A stretch of 64,000 bases of DNA from Phycisphaerae bacterium (GTDB lineage Bacteria > Planctomycetota > Phycisphaerae > UBA1845): NCBI GenBank assembly GCA_029260075.1, contig JAJDDY010000039.1:1-64000 (forward strand), read 5' to 3'. Under the pieces are notes generated by a model, which did no database searches, was not told where the DNA came from, and saw nothing but the letters and a program-made list of their open reading frames with translations. A program made the translations under genes and the position numbers. Shown here in pieces: positions 35,278 to 43,732 of this stretch; positions within the stretch are counted from its first letter, which is position 1, and the number at the start of each line of letters is the position of its first letter.

Positions 35278-35424
35278 TCAAAATGCCCGCAAGAGGTCGG
35301 AGCAATCGCTGACCAACGAATTCACGAGATCACGAACGCCGAGAGAGAACATGACGTTGGCGATCAAACCGGTCGCGCACAGGCCCAGTAGGATTTGATC
35401 ACCATAGCGCATCACGAGTTTCAA
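35278..35424 (-). CDS. Small membrane protein (48 aa)
   Basis: A TTG start eight bases after AAGGAG opens a frame of 48 codons: MKLVMRYGDQILLGLCATG, then LIANVMFSLGVRDLVNSLVS, ending DLLRAF. It has one hydrophobic segment. An internal ATG at 35412 is an alternative start. The frame ends nine bases before the large glycosyltransferase-like gene, as a leader or co-translated subunit would. I know no homologue. Confidence 0.5.
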   Translation of the reverse strand: MKLVMRYGDQILLGLCATGLIANVMFSLGVRDLVNSLVSDCSDLLRAF

Positions 35425-35478
35425 GGGTTCAACTCCTTGGCAACATGGTCGAAGATCTAACGTCGATGATCCACGCTC

Positions 35479-35675
35479 GCTAGTGCGTGAATCCTTTCTC
35501 GCACCCATCTTCGCGGGAATCCCTTCCCGCAGCGCCACTCGATTGTGATCCGCTGGTGCGTGAATCCTTTCTCGCACCTATCTTCGCGGGAATCCCTTCC
35601 CGCAGCACACCGGAGCCGTCGAACGCAGGATAGGAATCCTGCTCGATCGGAGGGACGAGATAGGAATCTCGTCCC
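35479..35675. repeat. Family A palindrome cluster
   Basis: Order: GGTGCGTGAATCC-type unit (35479-35505), GCGGGAA/TTCCCGC stem (35513-35530), second GGTGCG unit (35552-35579), second GCGGGAA stem (35586-35603), then GGGACGAGAT/ATCTCGTCCC perfect ten-base stem with AGGA loop (35652-35675). The first and third types recur inside batC and at 45.6 kb. No gene lies between 35425 and 35821. Confidence 0.8.
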
Positions 35676-35821
35676 AGCGTCTCAGTTCGAAGCAACCCTT
35701 ATCGAACACGCTCTTAGACCCTAGACCTTGGGCCCGCTACAGTTTATCGGTCGATATGGGCCTGCGGGTTATTTCGGCCCCCAAAAGCTCGACCCTTCCG
35801 CAACCCGGTAGGGACACTATC

Positions 35822-36892
35822 ATGCCGGTTTCCGGCGAATGGAACGGTGTGATGGACATCAACGCTCTACGAACTCAGCTACGCGACAGGCAACTCAAAG
35901 GCGACGAACGCACCTGGCCCGGCGGATCTGTGGATCTGTTGACCGAGGCCGGTTGCTGGGGAAGAGTCATCGCCACCGACCACGGTGGCACGGCCGTCGA
36001 TCCGGCCGAGCAAATTTCGACCTATGTGGCTGTCGCGGCAGGGAGCCTCACGATGGCGCTGATCCTGACCCAGCACGATGGGGCCTGCGAACTACTCGGC
36101 GATTGCGACAACCAAGCCCTCGCCAGCCGCGTCCTTCCGAAGTGCGCCGATGGCTCGTGCCTTGCGACGGTCGGCATCAGTCAGCTTACCACATCCCGGC
36201 GGACCTCCGGACCCGGGATGCGAGCGGCGAAATCGGGAGACGGATTCCAACTGACCGGGATCATGCCGTGGGTGACCGCCGCCCGACACGCGGATTTCAT
36301 TGTCACAGGCGGCGTGCTACCCGACGGCAACCAAATCCTCGCATTGGTTGAAACGGACGCGCCCGGCCTGACGATTGCGGATCCGATGGAGTTCGTCGCC
36401 CTGAGCAGTAGCTATACCAGCGAAGTACGATGCGACGGCGTGGAAATCGATCGCGATCATTTGATGCGCGGTCCGGTCGAGCGTGCGCTCGCTCTGCAAT
36501 CGCCGGTGAAACCACTTAGCGTCTCAGCGGTCGGGCTCGGCATGGCCAGTGCGTTGCTCGAGGCCGTCCGCGAGCGATCGCCGTCGCTCCCGCAAGCGGC
36601 GAACTTGCTATCCGGAGCTATTCCCGATCGATTTGAAGCTGTTCGCCAGCGGCTCTTCGATGCCGCCGACGCGCTTGGCGACCCTGATGCCGAGGTTCCG
36701 GCCATGGACATTCGTGTGGCCGTCAACGACCTCGTCATCCGTTTGGCCAGCACTTGCCTCACGTTGGCGAAGGGTTCGGGATATCTCTCGACCCATCCCG
36801 CACAACGTCTGTTCCGCGAAGCCATGTTCTTTCTTGTCTGGTCCGCACCACCGCACGTCCAAGCTGGAACCCTCGATTTGCTTTGGACGTAG
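35822..36892 (+). CDS. Acyl-CoA dehydrogenase-like protein
   Basis: This 356-residue protein resembles acyl-CoA dehydrogenases: an N-terminal helical part with LLTEAGCWGRVIATDHGGTA, a middle beta domain (LATVGISQLTTS, GFQLTGIMPWVTAARHADFI) and a C-terminal helical part ending AQRLFREAMFFLVWS then HVQAGTLDLL. It is slightly short and I cannot identify the catalytic glutamate, so activity is uncertain. FAD-dependent CoA-ester oxidation is inferred. The ATG at 35822 has GGTAGGG upstream; an ATG eleven codons later is possible. Confidence 0.7.
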   Translation: MPVSGEWNGVMDINALRTQLRDRQLKGDERTWPGGSVDLLTEAGCWGRVIATDHGGTAVDPAEQISTYVAVAAGSLTMALILTQHDGACELLGDCDNQALASRVLPKCADGSCLATVGISQLTTSRRTSGPGMRAAKSGDGFQLTGIMPWVTAARHADFIVTGGVLPDGNQILALVETDAPGLTIADPMEFVALSSSYTSEVRCDGVEIDRDHLMRGPVERALALQSPVKPLSVSAVGLGMASALLEAVRERSPSLPQAANLLSGAIPDRFEAVRQRLFDAADALGDPDAEVPAMDIRVAVNDLVIRLASTCLTLAKGSGYLSTHPAQRLFREAMFFLVWSAPPHVQAGTLDLLWT

Positions 36893-37114
36893 ACCCAAGG
36901 CCTCAGCGTGACGACCATGGACAGAACCGAAGTCCGGTTCTCCACTCCGAGCGAAGATTCGCAGCTGGGCGAAGGAGCGGCGCTCATTCGTGGTACGCGG
37001 CTTGCTTGTCTTGTCAGCGGGATTGCGCGCGGTAAATTACGCATGTGGTCCAGGATCGCATCGTTGCGATCGTGTCGCATGAGTTGTCCTAGTTGTCCAA
37101 TCAAGGTGAACCAA

Positions 37115-37792
37115 ATGAAGACAGGCCTGACCGTAGTGGCGTTGACGATTCCGATGGTGTTCGTATTGGTGTTCGGCGTTGCTGCGAGCCCGCCGCCCGA
37201 CGGCACGATACGAGCGGCCGCCGTACTACCGGCCGCGCTCGCGACCACGGCTGATGGCGAGGCGACCAAGTATGCTTACGTCGGTTCGAGCAAGTGTAAG
37301 ATGTGCCACATCAAGCAGCATAAGAGCTGGAAGAAAACGAAAATGGGCTTGGCTTTCGATACGCTCAAGCCCGGCGCTGTCGCAGATGTCAAGAAGGCGC
37401 ACGGTCTCGACCCGAACAAAGATTACACGACTGACGAAACCTGCCTCAAGTGTCACACCACAGGACTCGGCCACGAGGGCGGTTACTTCATCCCCGACGC
37501 AAGCGACAAGAAAGCTGTGCGTAAAGCCAAGAAACTCCAGGGCGTCGGATGCGAATCGTGCCACGGCCCGGGAAGCGAGTACGTCAAGCTCCACACGGAA
37601 CTCTTGAAAACCAAACGCAAATACAAGATCGAAGAGATGTACGCGGCCGGAATGGTTAAGGTCGATGCGTCAACTTGCGTCACGTGCCACAATGAGCAGA
37701 GCCCGACGATCGCGAAGGGCGACGCCTTTGATTACGAAGCCAAGAAAAACGAGGGCACGCACGAACGAATCCCGCTCAAACAACGCGAGTAG
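37115..37792 (+). CDS. Exported four-haem cytochrome c
   Basis: This 225-residue protein has an export segment (MKTGLTVVALTIPMVFVLVF, then GVAAS) and four c-type haem sites: CKMCH (61-65), CLKCH (110-114), CESCH (146-150) and CVTCH (188-192). The YVGSSKCKMCHIKQHKSW start and the CESCHGPGSEYVKLH segment match the cytochrome c-554-like family of multihaem electron carriers. It is lysine-rich and probably periplasmic. AAGGTG before ATG 37115 supports the start. No oxidase or reductase gene lies next to it, so its partner is unknown. Confidence 0.85.
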   Translation: MKTGLTVVALTIPMVFVLVFGVAASPPPDGTIRAAAVLPAALATTADGEATKYAYVGSSKCKMCHIKQHKSWKKTKMGLAFDTLKPGAVADVKKAHGLDPNKDYTTDETCLKCHTTGLGHEGGYFIPDASDKKAVRKAKKLQGVGCESCHGPGSEYVKLHTELLKTKRKYKIEEMYAAGMVKVDASTCVTCHNEQSPTIAKGDAFDYEAKKNEGTHERIPLKQRE

Positions 37793-38315
37793 ATCGCGGC
37801 GCGGACGGCCAAGCGGATCACACTCAACGATGAGCGCGTGCGTACTTGGCGACTCCGCGGATCGCGCTGGAGCGAGAGCCCGGTCTCGGCGACAGCGGCC
37901 TTGTTAGGCGAGGCTGGTGTCGCCGAAGGTCTCCGGGCACGTGTTGTCGATGGGCTGAGTTCACGGTCAAAACGCACGTATCGCTGGCGTCCTACGGCCA
38001 TCGAATCGTGGCCACACCATCTGAACGAGCTGCCAACTTCAGACCGGATCGTCGCCCCGTTTCCTGCCGTTTCGGCGGACCTCGCCTCACCCGAGTCGAA
38101 ATTGCCTCGAACTTTCTAATTCTCAATAACTGCGTTCTTGTGTCATACTGAACTTGGTGGCTGTGCGCGCGGGACTAGATCCGCGTCGACGCTTGCGGGC
38201 CGGGATGAATCGCGCGATGATGCGACGGTTTCATTGGCTGGTTGCGGAGATCGAACGCACATGTCAGCGTATTCCGACCGGCTCTTGGCGTTGACCACCA
38301 CAGGAGATTGATCGA
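37793..38315. other. Gap without a recognised gene
   Basis: Several short frames cross this stretch on both strands, but none has a ribosome site, a family motif or balanced composition. I see no strong repeat of families A to E. AGGAG at 38302-38306 is the ribosome site of the next gene. Confidence 0.4.
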
Positions 38316-39437
38316 TTGACCACGGTAAACATGGGACCAGAGGTCTCTGACTGGATGACATTTCGACGCAACCTGATCGCTTCCGCCGAAGCAACGACGG
38401 ACGAGAATGGCATGGAAACTATCGAGCGATTCGGCGAGCTGTGCGAAGAATACGACGCGCTCGCGGACGGTATCGCGCTGGTCGACCGACCTGACCGCGC
38501 CTTGCTCGAAATCGGTGGCGCGGACCGGGCTAGCTGGTTACACAACCTGACGACCGGTAACGTGAAATCCATTCTCCCCGGCGATGGCTGTTATGCGTTT
38601 GCGCTCAACGTGCAGGGACGCATCCTGTTCGACCTAAACGCCTTGGTTCATGCCGATTCGATCTTCGTGGATATCGACCGACGATTCCTCGAGTTCGCCC
38701 GAGAGCACTTGGACAAGTTCATCATCATGGAAGATGTCACCGTCACGGACCGAACGGACGACTTCGTTCGACTGGGCCTTTCGGGCACGGGGATCCGAGC
38801 CATGCTCACGGAAATCGGTGCACCACACGCCGCCACCCTACCGATCCTCGGCCAGACGCGAGCCCACATCGCCAACCTCGACATGGACTTGGTTCGTACG
38901 GATTTTTGCGGACCGGTCGCCGTCGAACTGTTTGTCCCCATCGCCGACGCTTCGACCGCCTGGCGACACCTAACCGATCCGGCGCGAGCCCATCGCGCCG
39001 TCCCCGTCGGCGGTGAAGCCGTCGAAACCCGGCGTATCGAATCGGGCATTCCGAAATCGGGCTGCGAGATTAACGACGAGGCGCTTCCGGATGAGACCGG
39101 TCAGTTCCAACGCGCAGTCAGCACCAACAAAGGGTGCTACCTCGGGCAGGAAATCGTCGAACGTATGCGATCGCGCAGCGTGGTGGCGCGGCGACTGATG
39201 CGCTTGGCGTTTTCCGGTGAGACCCCCCTACCGCCGGGTACGGGACTGGTAGACGAAACCGGTTCAAGCGTTGGCGTCGTGACAAGCTCATGCCGATCCG
39301 GCGGTCACGGCGACTGCGTTGGGTTGGGATATGTGAAGACGGCGAGCGCCGTACCGGGTACGCGACTCCGATGCGCATCGGATGGTGAGACGGATGTCAT
39401 CGTGGCGGCACTATCGCCAGCGGATGACATGTCCTAG
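38316..39437 (+). CDS. ygfZ: YgfZ/GcvT-like folate-binding protein
   Basis: This 373-residue protein has the aminomethyltransferase fold and the YgfZ signature KGCYLGQE (272-279) followed by IVERMRSR. YgfZ uses folate in the repair or assembly of some iron-sulfur enzymes, including MiaB-like radical SAM proteins. The start is probably TTG 38316, nine bases after AGGAG; an ATG five codons in is the alternative. The C-terminal barrel (GETPLPPGTGLVDETGSSVG to LGYVKT) is complete. Confidence 0.85.
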   Translation: MTTVNMGPEVSDWMTFRRNLIASAEATTDENGMETIERFGELCEEYDALADGIALVDRPDRALLEIGGADRASWLHNLTTGNVKSILPGDGCYAFALNVQGRILFDLNALVHADSIFVDIDRRFLEFAREHLDKFIIMEDVTVTDRTDDFVRLGLSGTGIRAMLTEIGAPHAATLPILGQTRAHIANLDMDLVRTDFCGPVAVELFVPIADASTAWRHLTDPARAHRAVPVGGEAVETRRIESGIPKSGCEINDEALPDETGQFQRAVSTNKGCYLGQEIVERMRSRSVVARRLMRLAFSGETPLPPGTGLVDETGSSVGVVTSSCRSGGHGDCVGLGYVKTASAVPGTRLRCASDGETDVIVAALSPADDMS

Positions 39438-39563
39438 AAGATAGTTGAGCCTGGGCGCGCGACCGATTGGCACCTGACCAGACACTCCGCGCGGCGGTAG
39501 CGTGCCGAAGGGTCATAATCTTCGATCGCGAACATGGTTCGTACTTTATCGGGAGCGTACGAA

Positions 39564-40271
39564 ATGAGTGATCAAGTTGTTGTGGTAACTGGCGGAGGTC
39601 GGGGCATTGGGCGGGCAATTTGCGAACGCTTTGCATCTCACGGCGCACAAGTCGTGGCGGCTTCGCGCTCGGTCGATGAACTCGAGAGCGTCAAGGCGAC
39701 GATCAAGCAATCCGGTGGTCGCTGTGACATTCAAACGGTCGACGTTTCCTCGACGAGCGACATCGATGCGCTCATCGCCACGACGCTTAAGCAGTTCGGA
39801 CGTATCGATGTGCTGGTGAACAACGCCGGTGTGGCGCCGTTTTGCACAATTGAACAACTCGAACCGTCGACGTTCCGGTCGCTCACATCCGTCAATATCG
39901 AAGCGGTGTACCACGCCTGCCGGGCGGTGTGGCCGGCGATGAGCAAGCAACAGGGCGGCGTGATCATCAACATTTCGTCCGTCCTGTCGGTTGACACGTT
40001 CACGGGGTTCTCAGCCTACGGTGCCTCCAAAGCATGGGTCAGCGGTTGGACGCGCGGGCTCGCGGACGAAGGCGAATCGCTCGGCATCAAAGTATACGCC
40101 ATCGCGCCGGGCGCCGTGGAGACGAAACTGCTTCGTGCCACGTTTCCGGATTATCCCTCGGATCAGGTGCTCGCTCCATCGAAGATCGCAGACGTCGCGT
40201 TTTCGCTGACCGAGCCGGATGTTAGTCACAAACCAGGTGAAACGATTTTCGTACGGCCCGAGTCAGCTTGA
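39564..40271 (+). CDS. Short-chain dehydrogenase/reductase (FabG-like)
   Basis: This 235-residue SDR has the NAD(P) loop TGGGRGIG (9-16), NNAG (near 84), the serine of NISSVLS and the catalytic Y152-x3-K156 (AYGASK). GGGAG lies eight bases before ATG 39564. It resembles 3-oxoacyl-ACP reductases, but SDR substrates cannot be told from motifs. The 3' end lies 28 bases before the next gene on the same strand. Confidence 0.85.
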   Translation: MSDQVVVVTGGGRGIGRAICERFASHGAQVVAASRSVDELESVKATIKQSGGRCDIQTVDVSSTSDIDALIATTLKQFGRIDVLVNNAGVAPFCTIEQLEPSTFRSLTSVNIEAVYHACRAVWPAMSKQQGGVIINISSVLSVDTFTGFSAYGASKAWVSGWTRGLADEGESLGIKVYAIAPGAVETKLLRATFPDYPSDQVLAPSKIADVAFSLTEPDVSHKPGETIFVRPESA

Positions 40272-40299
40272 ACCGGCGACAAAACGAGGAGGTCACACC

Positions 40300-40650
40300 A
40301 TGAGTTTGCTCGGAAGTTCGGCATTTGGCCGATCAAGCGCACAGACGGACGCCACCGGCGCTGCGGCCGCGGCGCGCACAGCGCAGACGGACACAAGAGC
40401 CCTCGAAGCCCGACTGGACCGCGCGCTGCTTGCGTGTGAGGCGATGTGGATGTTGCTGCGCAAGAAGCTCGAATTGACGGACGAGGAGTTGGCGGACCAA
40501 ATCACCGAGCTCGACCTGTCGGACGGCGTGCTTGACGGCAAGGTCCGCAAGACGGCCGTGACGTGTTCCAAGTGTAAACGAAAAGTCGCCCCGCGGTTTG
40601 ACAAGTGCATGTACTGTCAAACACCAACTCCGCTCAACCCGTTCGCGTGA
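40300..40650 (+). CDS. Small zinc-ribbon protein
   Basis: This 116-residue protein has an alanine-rich N-terminus, a helical middle (LDRALLACEAMWMLLRKKLE) and a C-terminal zinc ribbon CSKCKRKVAPRFDKCMYC. AGGAGG directly before ATG 40300 is a strong ribosome site. Function is unknown. Its close spacing to the SDR gene suggests a shared transcript. Confidence 0.75.
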   Translation: MSLLGSSAFGRSSAQTDATGAAAAARTAQTDTRALEARLDRALLACEAMWMLLRKKLELTDEELADQITELDLSDGVLDGKVRKTAVTCSKCKRKVAPRFDKCMYCQTPTPLNPFA

Positions 40651-40810
40651 ATCCTACGTTCGAACTGCGTGGGTAACTCACGGCAGATCATTTCCAATGG
40701 ATCCGGGGCTGGAAAATGGTGCCACTCTGTTTCCGAAGAGCGGCTCGACACTCGCATCTTGTCGTACGTTCATCCGGTAATGGACGTCGAGAGTTTGCTA
40801 CTCGGAACAG

Positions 40811-40966
40811 ACTGGTGCTCAGTCATCGATCGATTGACGGGGTGGTCCGATCCGAGCCGCGACCGTGAGGGTGTGTCTTGAAGCTGTCGCCACCGACTTT
40901 CGAACGTCCGCTACCTTACGGGCGCGGCTCGGTAGACCCTTCAATCGATGTGTGACAGAGCACTAG
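40811..40966. repeat. MITE-like element, family B copy 3
   Basis: The 156-base element has ends ACTGGTGCTCAGTCATC and GTGACAGAGCACTAG and inner arms CCGAGCCGCGACCGTGAG (40852-40869) and CTTACGGGCGCGGCTCGG (40915-40932). It lies between convergent genes, where the stem could terminate transcription from both sides. A degraded family C unit is at 40696-40728. Confidence 0.65.
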
Positions 40967-40968
40967 AT

Positions 40969-41553
40969 TTACGGCTGAGCGGGCTGCCCGTCCGGTGGAA
41001 GCAGGTCGATCTTGTCAGCAATACCCGCAATGGCATCGATACAATTCGCAATGTGCTCGGCCAGCGGTAGCCCGAGAAGTTCGGCGCCCATCACAATGTC
41101 GTCACGTGACACTGCGGCGGCGAACGATTTCTGTTTCATCTTCTTCGTGATGCTCTTGGGTTTCATGCCGGTGATTCGCTCCGGTCGAACAAGGGCAGCC
41201 GCATAAATGAACCCACTCAGTTCGTCTGCAGCGAAGAGGGCTTTCCGAATCGGCGTGTCGCGCGGGAACTCGTCGGTGTTCCACGGAACGTGCGAGGCAA
41301 TAGCGGTGATGATTTCCTCATCGAACCCGGCGGAACGGAGAATTTTCGCGCCCTCTCGCGTGTGGTCCGCCGGGTCGGGCCAGCGTTCATAGTCAAAGTC
41401 GTGCAACAGCCCGGCGACGCCCCACTGTTCCACGTTTTCTGAATACCGCTCGGCATAGCCGCGCATGGACGCCTCGACGCACAGACCGTGGCGAATCAAT
41501 GCCGGAGACTTGGTGTACTCATTCAGAATGTTCCACGCATTTTCGCGATTCAT
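40969..41553 (-). CDS. HD-domain phosphohydrolase
   Basis: This 194-residue protein has the HD metal site in GLLHDFDYERWPD (H51, D52), an upstream histidine in LIRHGLCVEASM and further ligands in IASHVPWNTDE. It fits small HDIG-type proteins that hydrolyse phosphate esters of nucleotides or related compounds. GGAG nine bases before ATG 41553 supports the start. The substrate is unknown. Confidence 0.85.
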   Translation of the reverse strand: MNRENAWNILNEYTKSPALIRHGLCVEASMRGYAERYSENVEQWGVAGLLHDFDYERWPDPADHTREGAKILRSAGFDEEIITAIASHVPWNTDEFPRDTPIRKALFAADELSGFIYAAALVRPERITGMKPKSITKKMKQKSFAAAVSRDDIVMGAELLGLPLAEHIANCIDAIAGIADKIDLLPPDGQPAQP

Positions 41554-41619
41554 TGTTACCATCTCCAACCGGGCGCATCACAGTTTGGGCGTGCCACCGA
41601 AAGGTATTGCCGTTGAAAC

Positions 41620-41840
41620 TATGCGCGCACCTTGCAGCCCCAACGGGGCGTCCTATTCCAGCCCACGGCAACGCCCTGGGGGTTCGTGAGTCCGAAATCG
41701 TGCCAGCCCTGAAAGGGCGGAATAACCCACATATCTCGCTCATTCAGAGCTCGCACACTACACCCTCGGACCAGACCCAGGGCGTTGCCCTCGGGCTGAT
41801 GTAGATTGCCCTTTCAGGGCACCGCGGCGGCGCGACGAAT
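41620..41840. repeat. Family D repeat array
   Basis: The stretch 41705-41797 is an inverted copy of 121-220, and CCCTTTCAGGGCACCGCGGCGGCG (about 41811-41835) matches 202-222. Many short stems (AGCCCTGAAAGGGC, CAGGGCGTTGCCCT) occur. Translations contain the FRPFRAG and ALPWAG words of spurious short planctomycete ORFs. No gene is supported in 41554-42003. Confidence 0.6.
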
Positions 41841-42003
41841 TGGTCGATGGGACATGCAGAAGTCTAGCAGGCCGCCATACCGTCCCGGCCAAAACTGTCT
41901 TGCACCATCCTCAACCGACCATCCTTTGACGTCTCGCCAGCACGCGGTACCATCGTATCTGGTGCGGCTGCTCTGTCCAACGCACCAACGATCGAGGCGA
42001 CAC

Positions 42004-43053
42004 GTGCGACCACGAGAACGAGCCAAATTCGACGCCACGGAACTCGCGATCGCGCTGAGTCACTATGATCTGGGCGTGATCGAATCGATCACGGATTTTC
42101 CTCGTGGTTCGAGTCGCAGTCCGAAGGTCGGCATCGTCTGTGAACGGGGAAAGTTCCTGCTCAAGCGACGGTCCATTCGACGCGCCCATCCGGAGAGCGT
42201 TCGCTTCGCCCATCGCGTTCAGAACCATCTCGCCAAGAACGGCTTCCCAGCGCCGGCCATTGTTCAAACTCGCGGACACCCGAACGACCTCTTACAAATC
42301 CGTGAGCACGTGTACGAACTCTTCGAGTTCGTCGCCGGGCAACCGTTCCGGCAGTCCGCAGACGAGAGTCGCGACGCGGGAACGGTTCTTGGTCGCTTTC
42401 ACGAGTGTACGAAAGATGTGCGGCCACCGGCGTCAACACCCACCCCACGCGGCGACTATCACGATGCGGCCGGCGTGCGAACGGGTCTCTGCTCGATCGG
42501 GTCGACGCTTAGTTCGCACGACAGCTTCTCCGGAGACGAAGCCGAACTTGCGACCCTCGTGCAATACCTTCTCGGAGCCTACGACGAAGCCGCCGCATCG
42601 CTGACGGCTTCCGGTTTTCGAGATCGACCGACACGACTCATCCATACCGATTGGCATCCGGGCAACCTGCTGTTTCGAAATCAGCAAGTGGTGGCGGTGA
42701 TCGACTACGACACGTTGCGTGTCTCGCAGCGCATGATTGACGTCGCAAACGGCGCGCTTCAGTTTTCCATTACCGGCAGCGGCGACCCAGCCAACTGGCC
42801 TGAGCACGTGGACGAAGATCGATTCGCGGCGTTCCTGTCCGGGTACGAATCCGTGGACCCGCTCTCTGACGCCGACCGGTCCGCAATCGTTGACCTCATC
42901 ACCGAAGCACTCATCGCCGAAAGCGTCCCGCCGATAACCGAAACCGGCTCGGTCGGTCGCTGGGCGGGCTTTCGCATACTGCAGATGATTCGACGCAAGG
43001 TGACGTGGATCAGGAACAACGCCGAGCGGCTAACGAGCGCGCCAACGCCGTAA
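42004..43053 (+). CDS. APH-like phosphotransferase
   Basis: This 349-residue protein has the aminoglycoside/choline kinase fold. The catalytic loop is LIHTDWHPGNLLF (H214, D216) and the metal-binding aspartate is in VIDYDTL. A likely ATP lysine is in KFLLKRRS. The start is taken as GTG 42004, after GAGGCG; earlier codons derive from family D repeat and lack similarity. It resembles homoserine-kinase-like or CotS-type proteins acting on small molecules; I cannot name the substrate. Confidence 0.75.
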   Translation: MRPRERAKFDATELAIALSHYDLGVIESITDFPRGSSRSPKVGIVCERGKFLLKRRSIRRAHPESVRFAHRVQNHLAKNGFPAPAIVQTRGHPNDLLQIREHVYELFEFVAGQPFRQSADESRDAGTVLGRFHECTKDVRPPASTPTPRGDYHDAAGVRTGLCSIGSTLSSHDSFSGDEAELATLVQYLLGAYDEAAASLTASGFRDRPTRLIHTDWHPGNLLFRNQQVVAVIDYDTLRVSQRMIDVANGALQFSITGSGDPANWPEHVDEDRFAAFLSGYESVDPLSDADRSAIVDLITEALIAESVPPITETGSVGRWAGFRILQMIRRKVTWIRNNAERLTSAPTP

Positions 43054-43173
43054 GCTGCATCTGCCGAAGGCCGACGCCACCTCTTCATTCGTCGGTTTTG
43101 TGAGGTCGGGACAAGCTCAGGACACCGTAGGCTCGCGAAGCGGTTCCTATGGCGATTTCACGTCCGATCGGGT

Positions 43174-43551
43174 ATGCTCCGAACCGTGATGAACCATAAT
43201 GCTTGTCAGTTTGCGATCGAGTTGGCCCGAATCGCCGCCGACCATAAGTCGGAACGGGTCGTGACATTCGACCTGCGCGGGATCAGTCCGGTCACCGAAT
43301 ACGTGGTGGTCTGCACCGGCACGTCGGAGCGGCAGATGCACACTGTGGCTGAAGCATTGGAAGAATATGGCAAGAAGCTCGGGCAGCGTCCCTTCGGATT
43401 TGCCGGCCGGCAAAGCGAGGTGTGGACGCTGATCGACTTCGTCGATGTGGTCTTTCACATTTTCGGCCGGGCCCATCGAGACTATTACGATCTCGAACTG
43501 CTCTGGGGTGACGCACCCAAGATCGACTGGGCAAGAAGCGAATCGGCGTAG
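43174..43551 (+). CDS. rsfS: Ribosomal silencing factor RsfS (YbeB/iojap)
   Basis: This 125-residue protein has the RsfS pattern: TFDLRGISPVTEYVVVCTG, then TSERQMHTVAEALEE, WTLIDFVDVVFHIFGRAHR and YYDLELLWGDA. RsfS binds uL14 on the large subunit and blocks subunit joining in starvation. Two ATG codons (43174, 43189) fit; neither has a clear ribosome site. It lies about 180 bases upstream of argS. Confidence 0.95.
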   Translation: MLRTVMNHNACQFAIELARIAADHKSERVVTFDLRGISPVTEYVVVCTGTSERQMHTVAEALEEYGKKLGQRPFGFAGRQSEVWTLIDFVDVVFHIFGRAHRDYYDLELLWGDAPKIDWARSESA

Positions 43552-43732
43552 TACCGTCTGCTTCAAAACTAAGTGACCGCGTGCTGCGGCTCTTGAGTGC
43601 GTTGCGTTGAATCACCTGCAGCTACATCGTTTGACAACCCAGATGACTCTCCCTGCCGTCGAATACCAACGGCGACCCGCTGCCGTCCGAATCTTCCCCT
43701 GCCCACGATAGTCCAATGGAGTCTGCATTACA

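Noticed and set aside
41806..42003. N-terminal extension of the APH-like kinase
   Set aside because: The extra 66 codons begin in repeat D and have no kinase similarity; GTG 42004 has a ribosome site.
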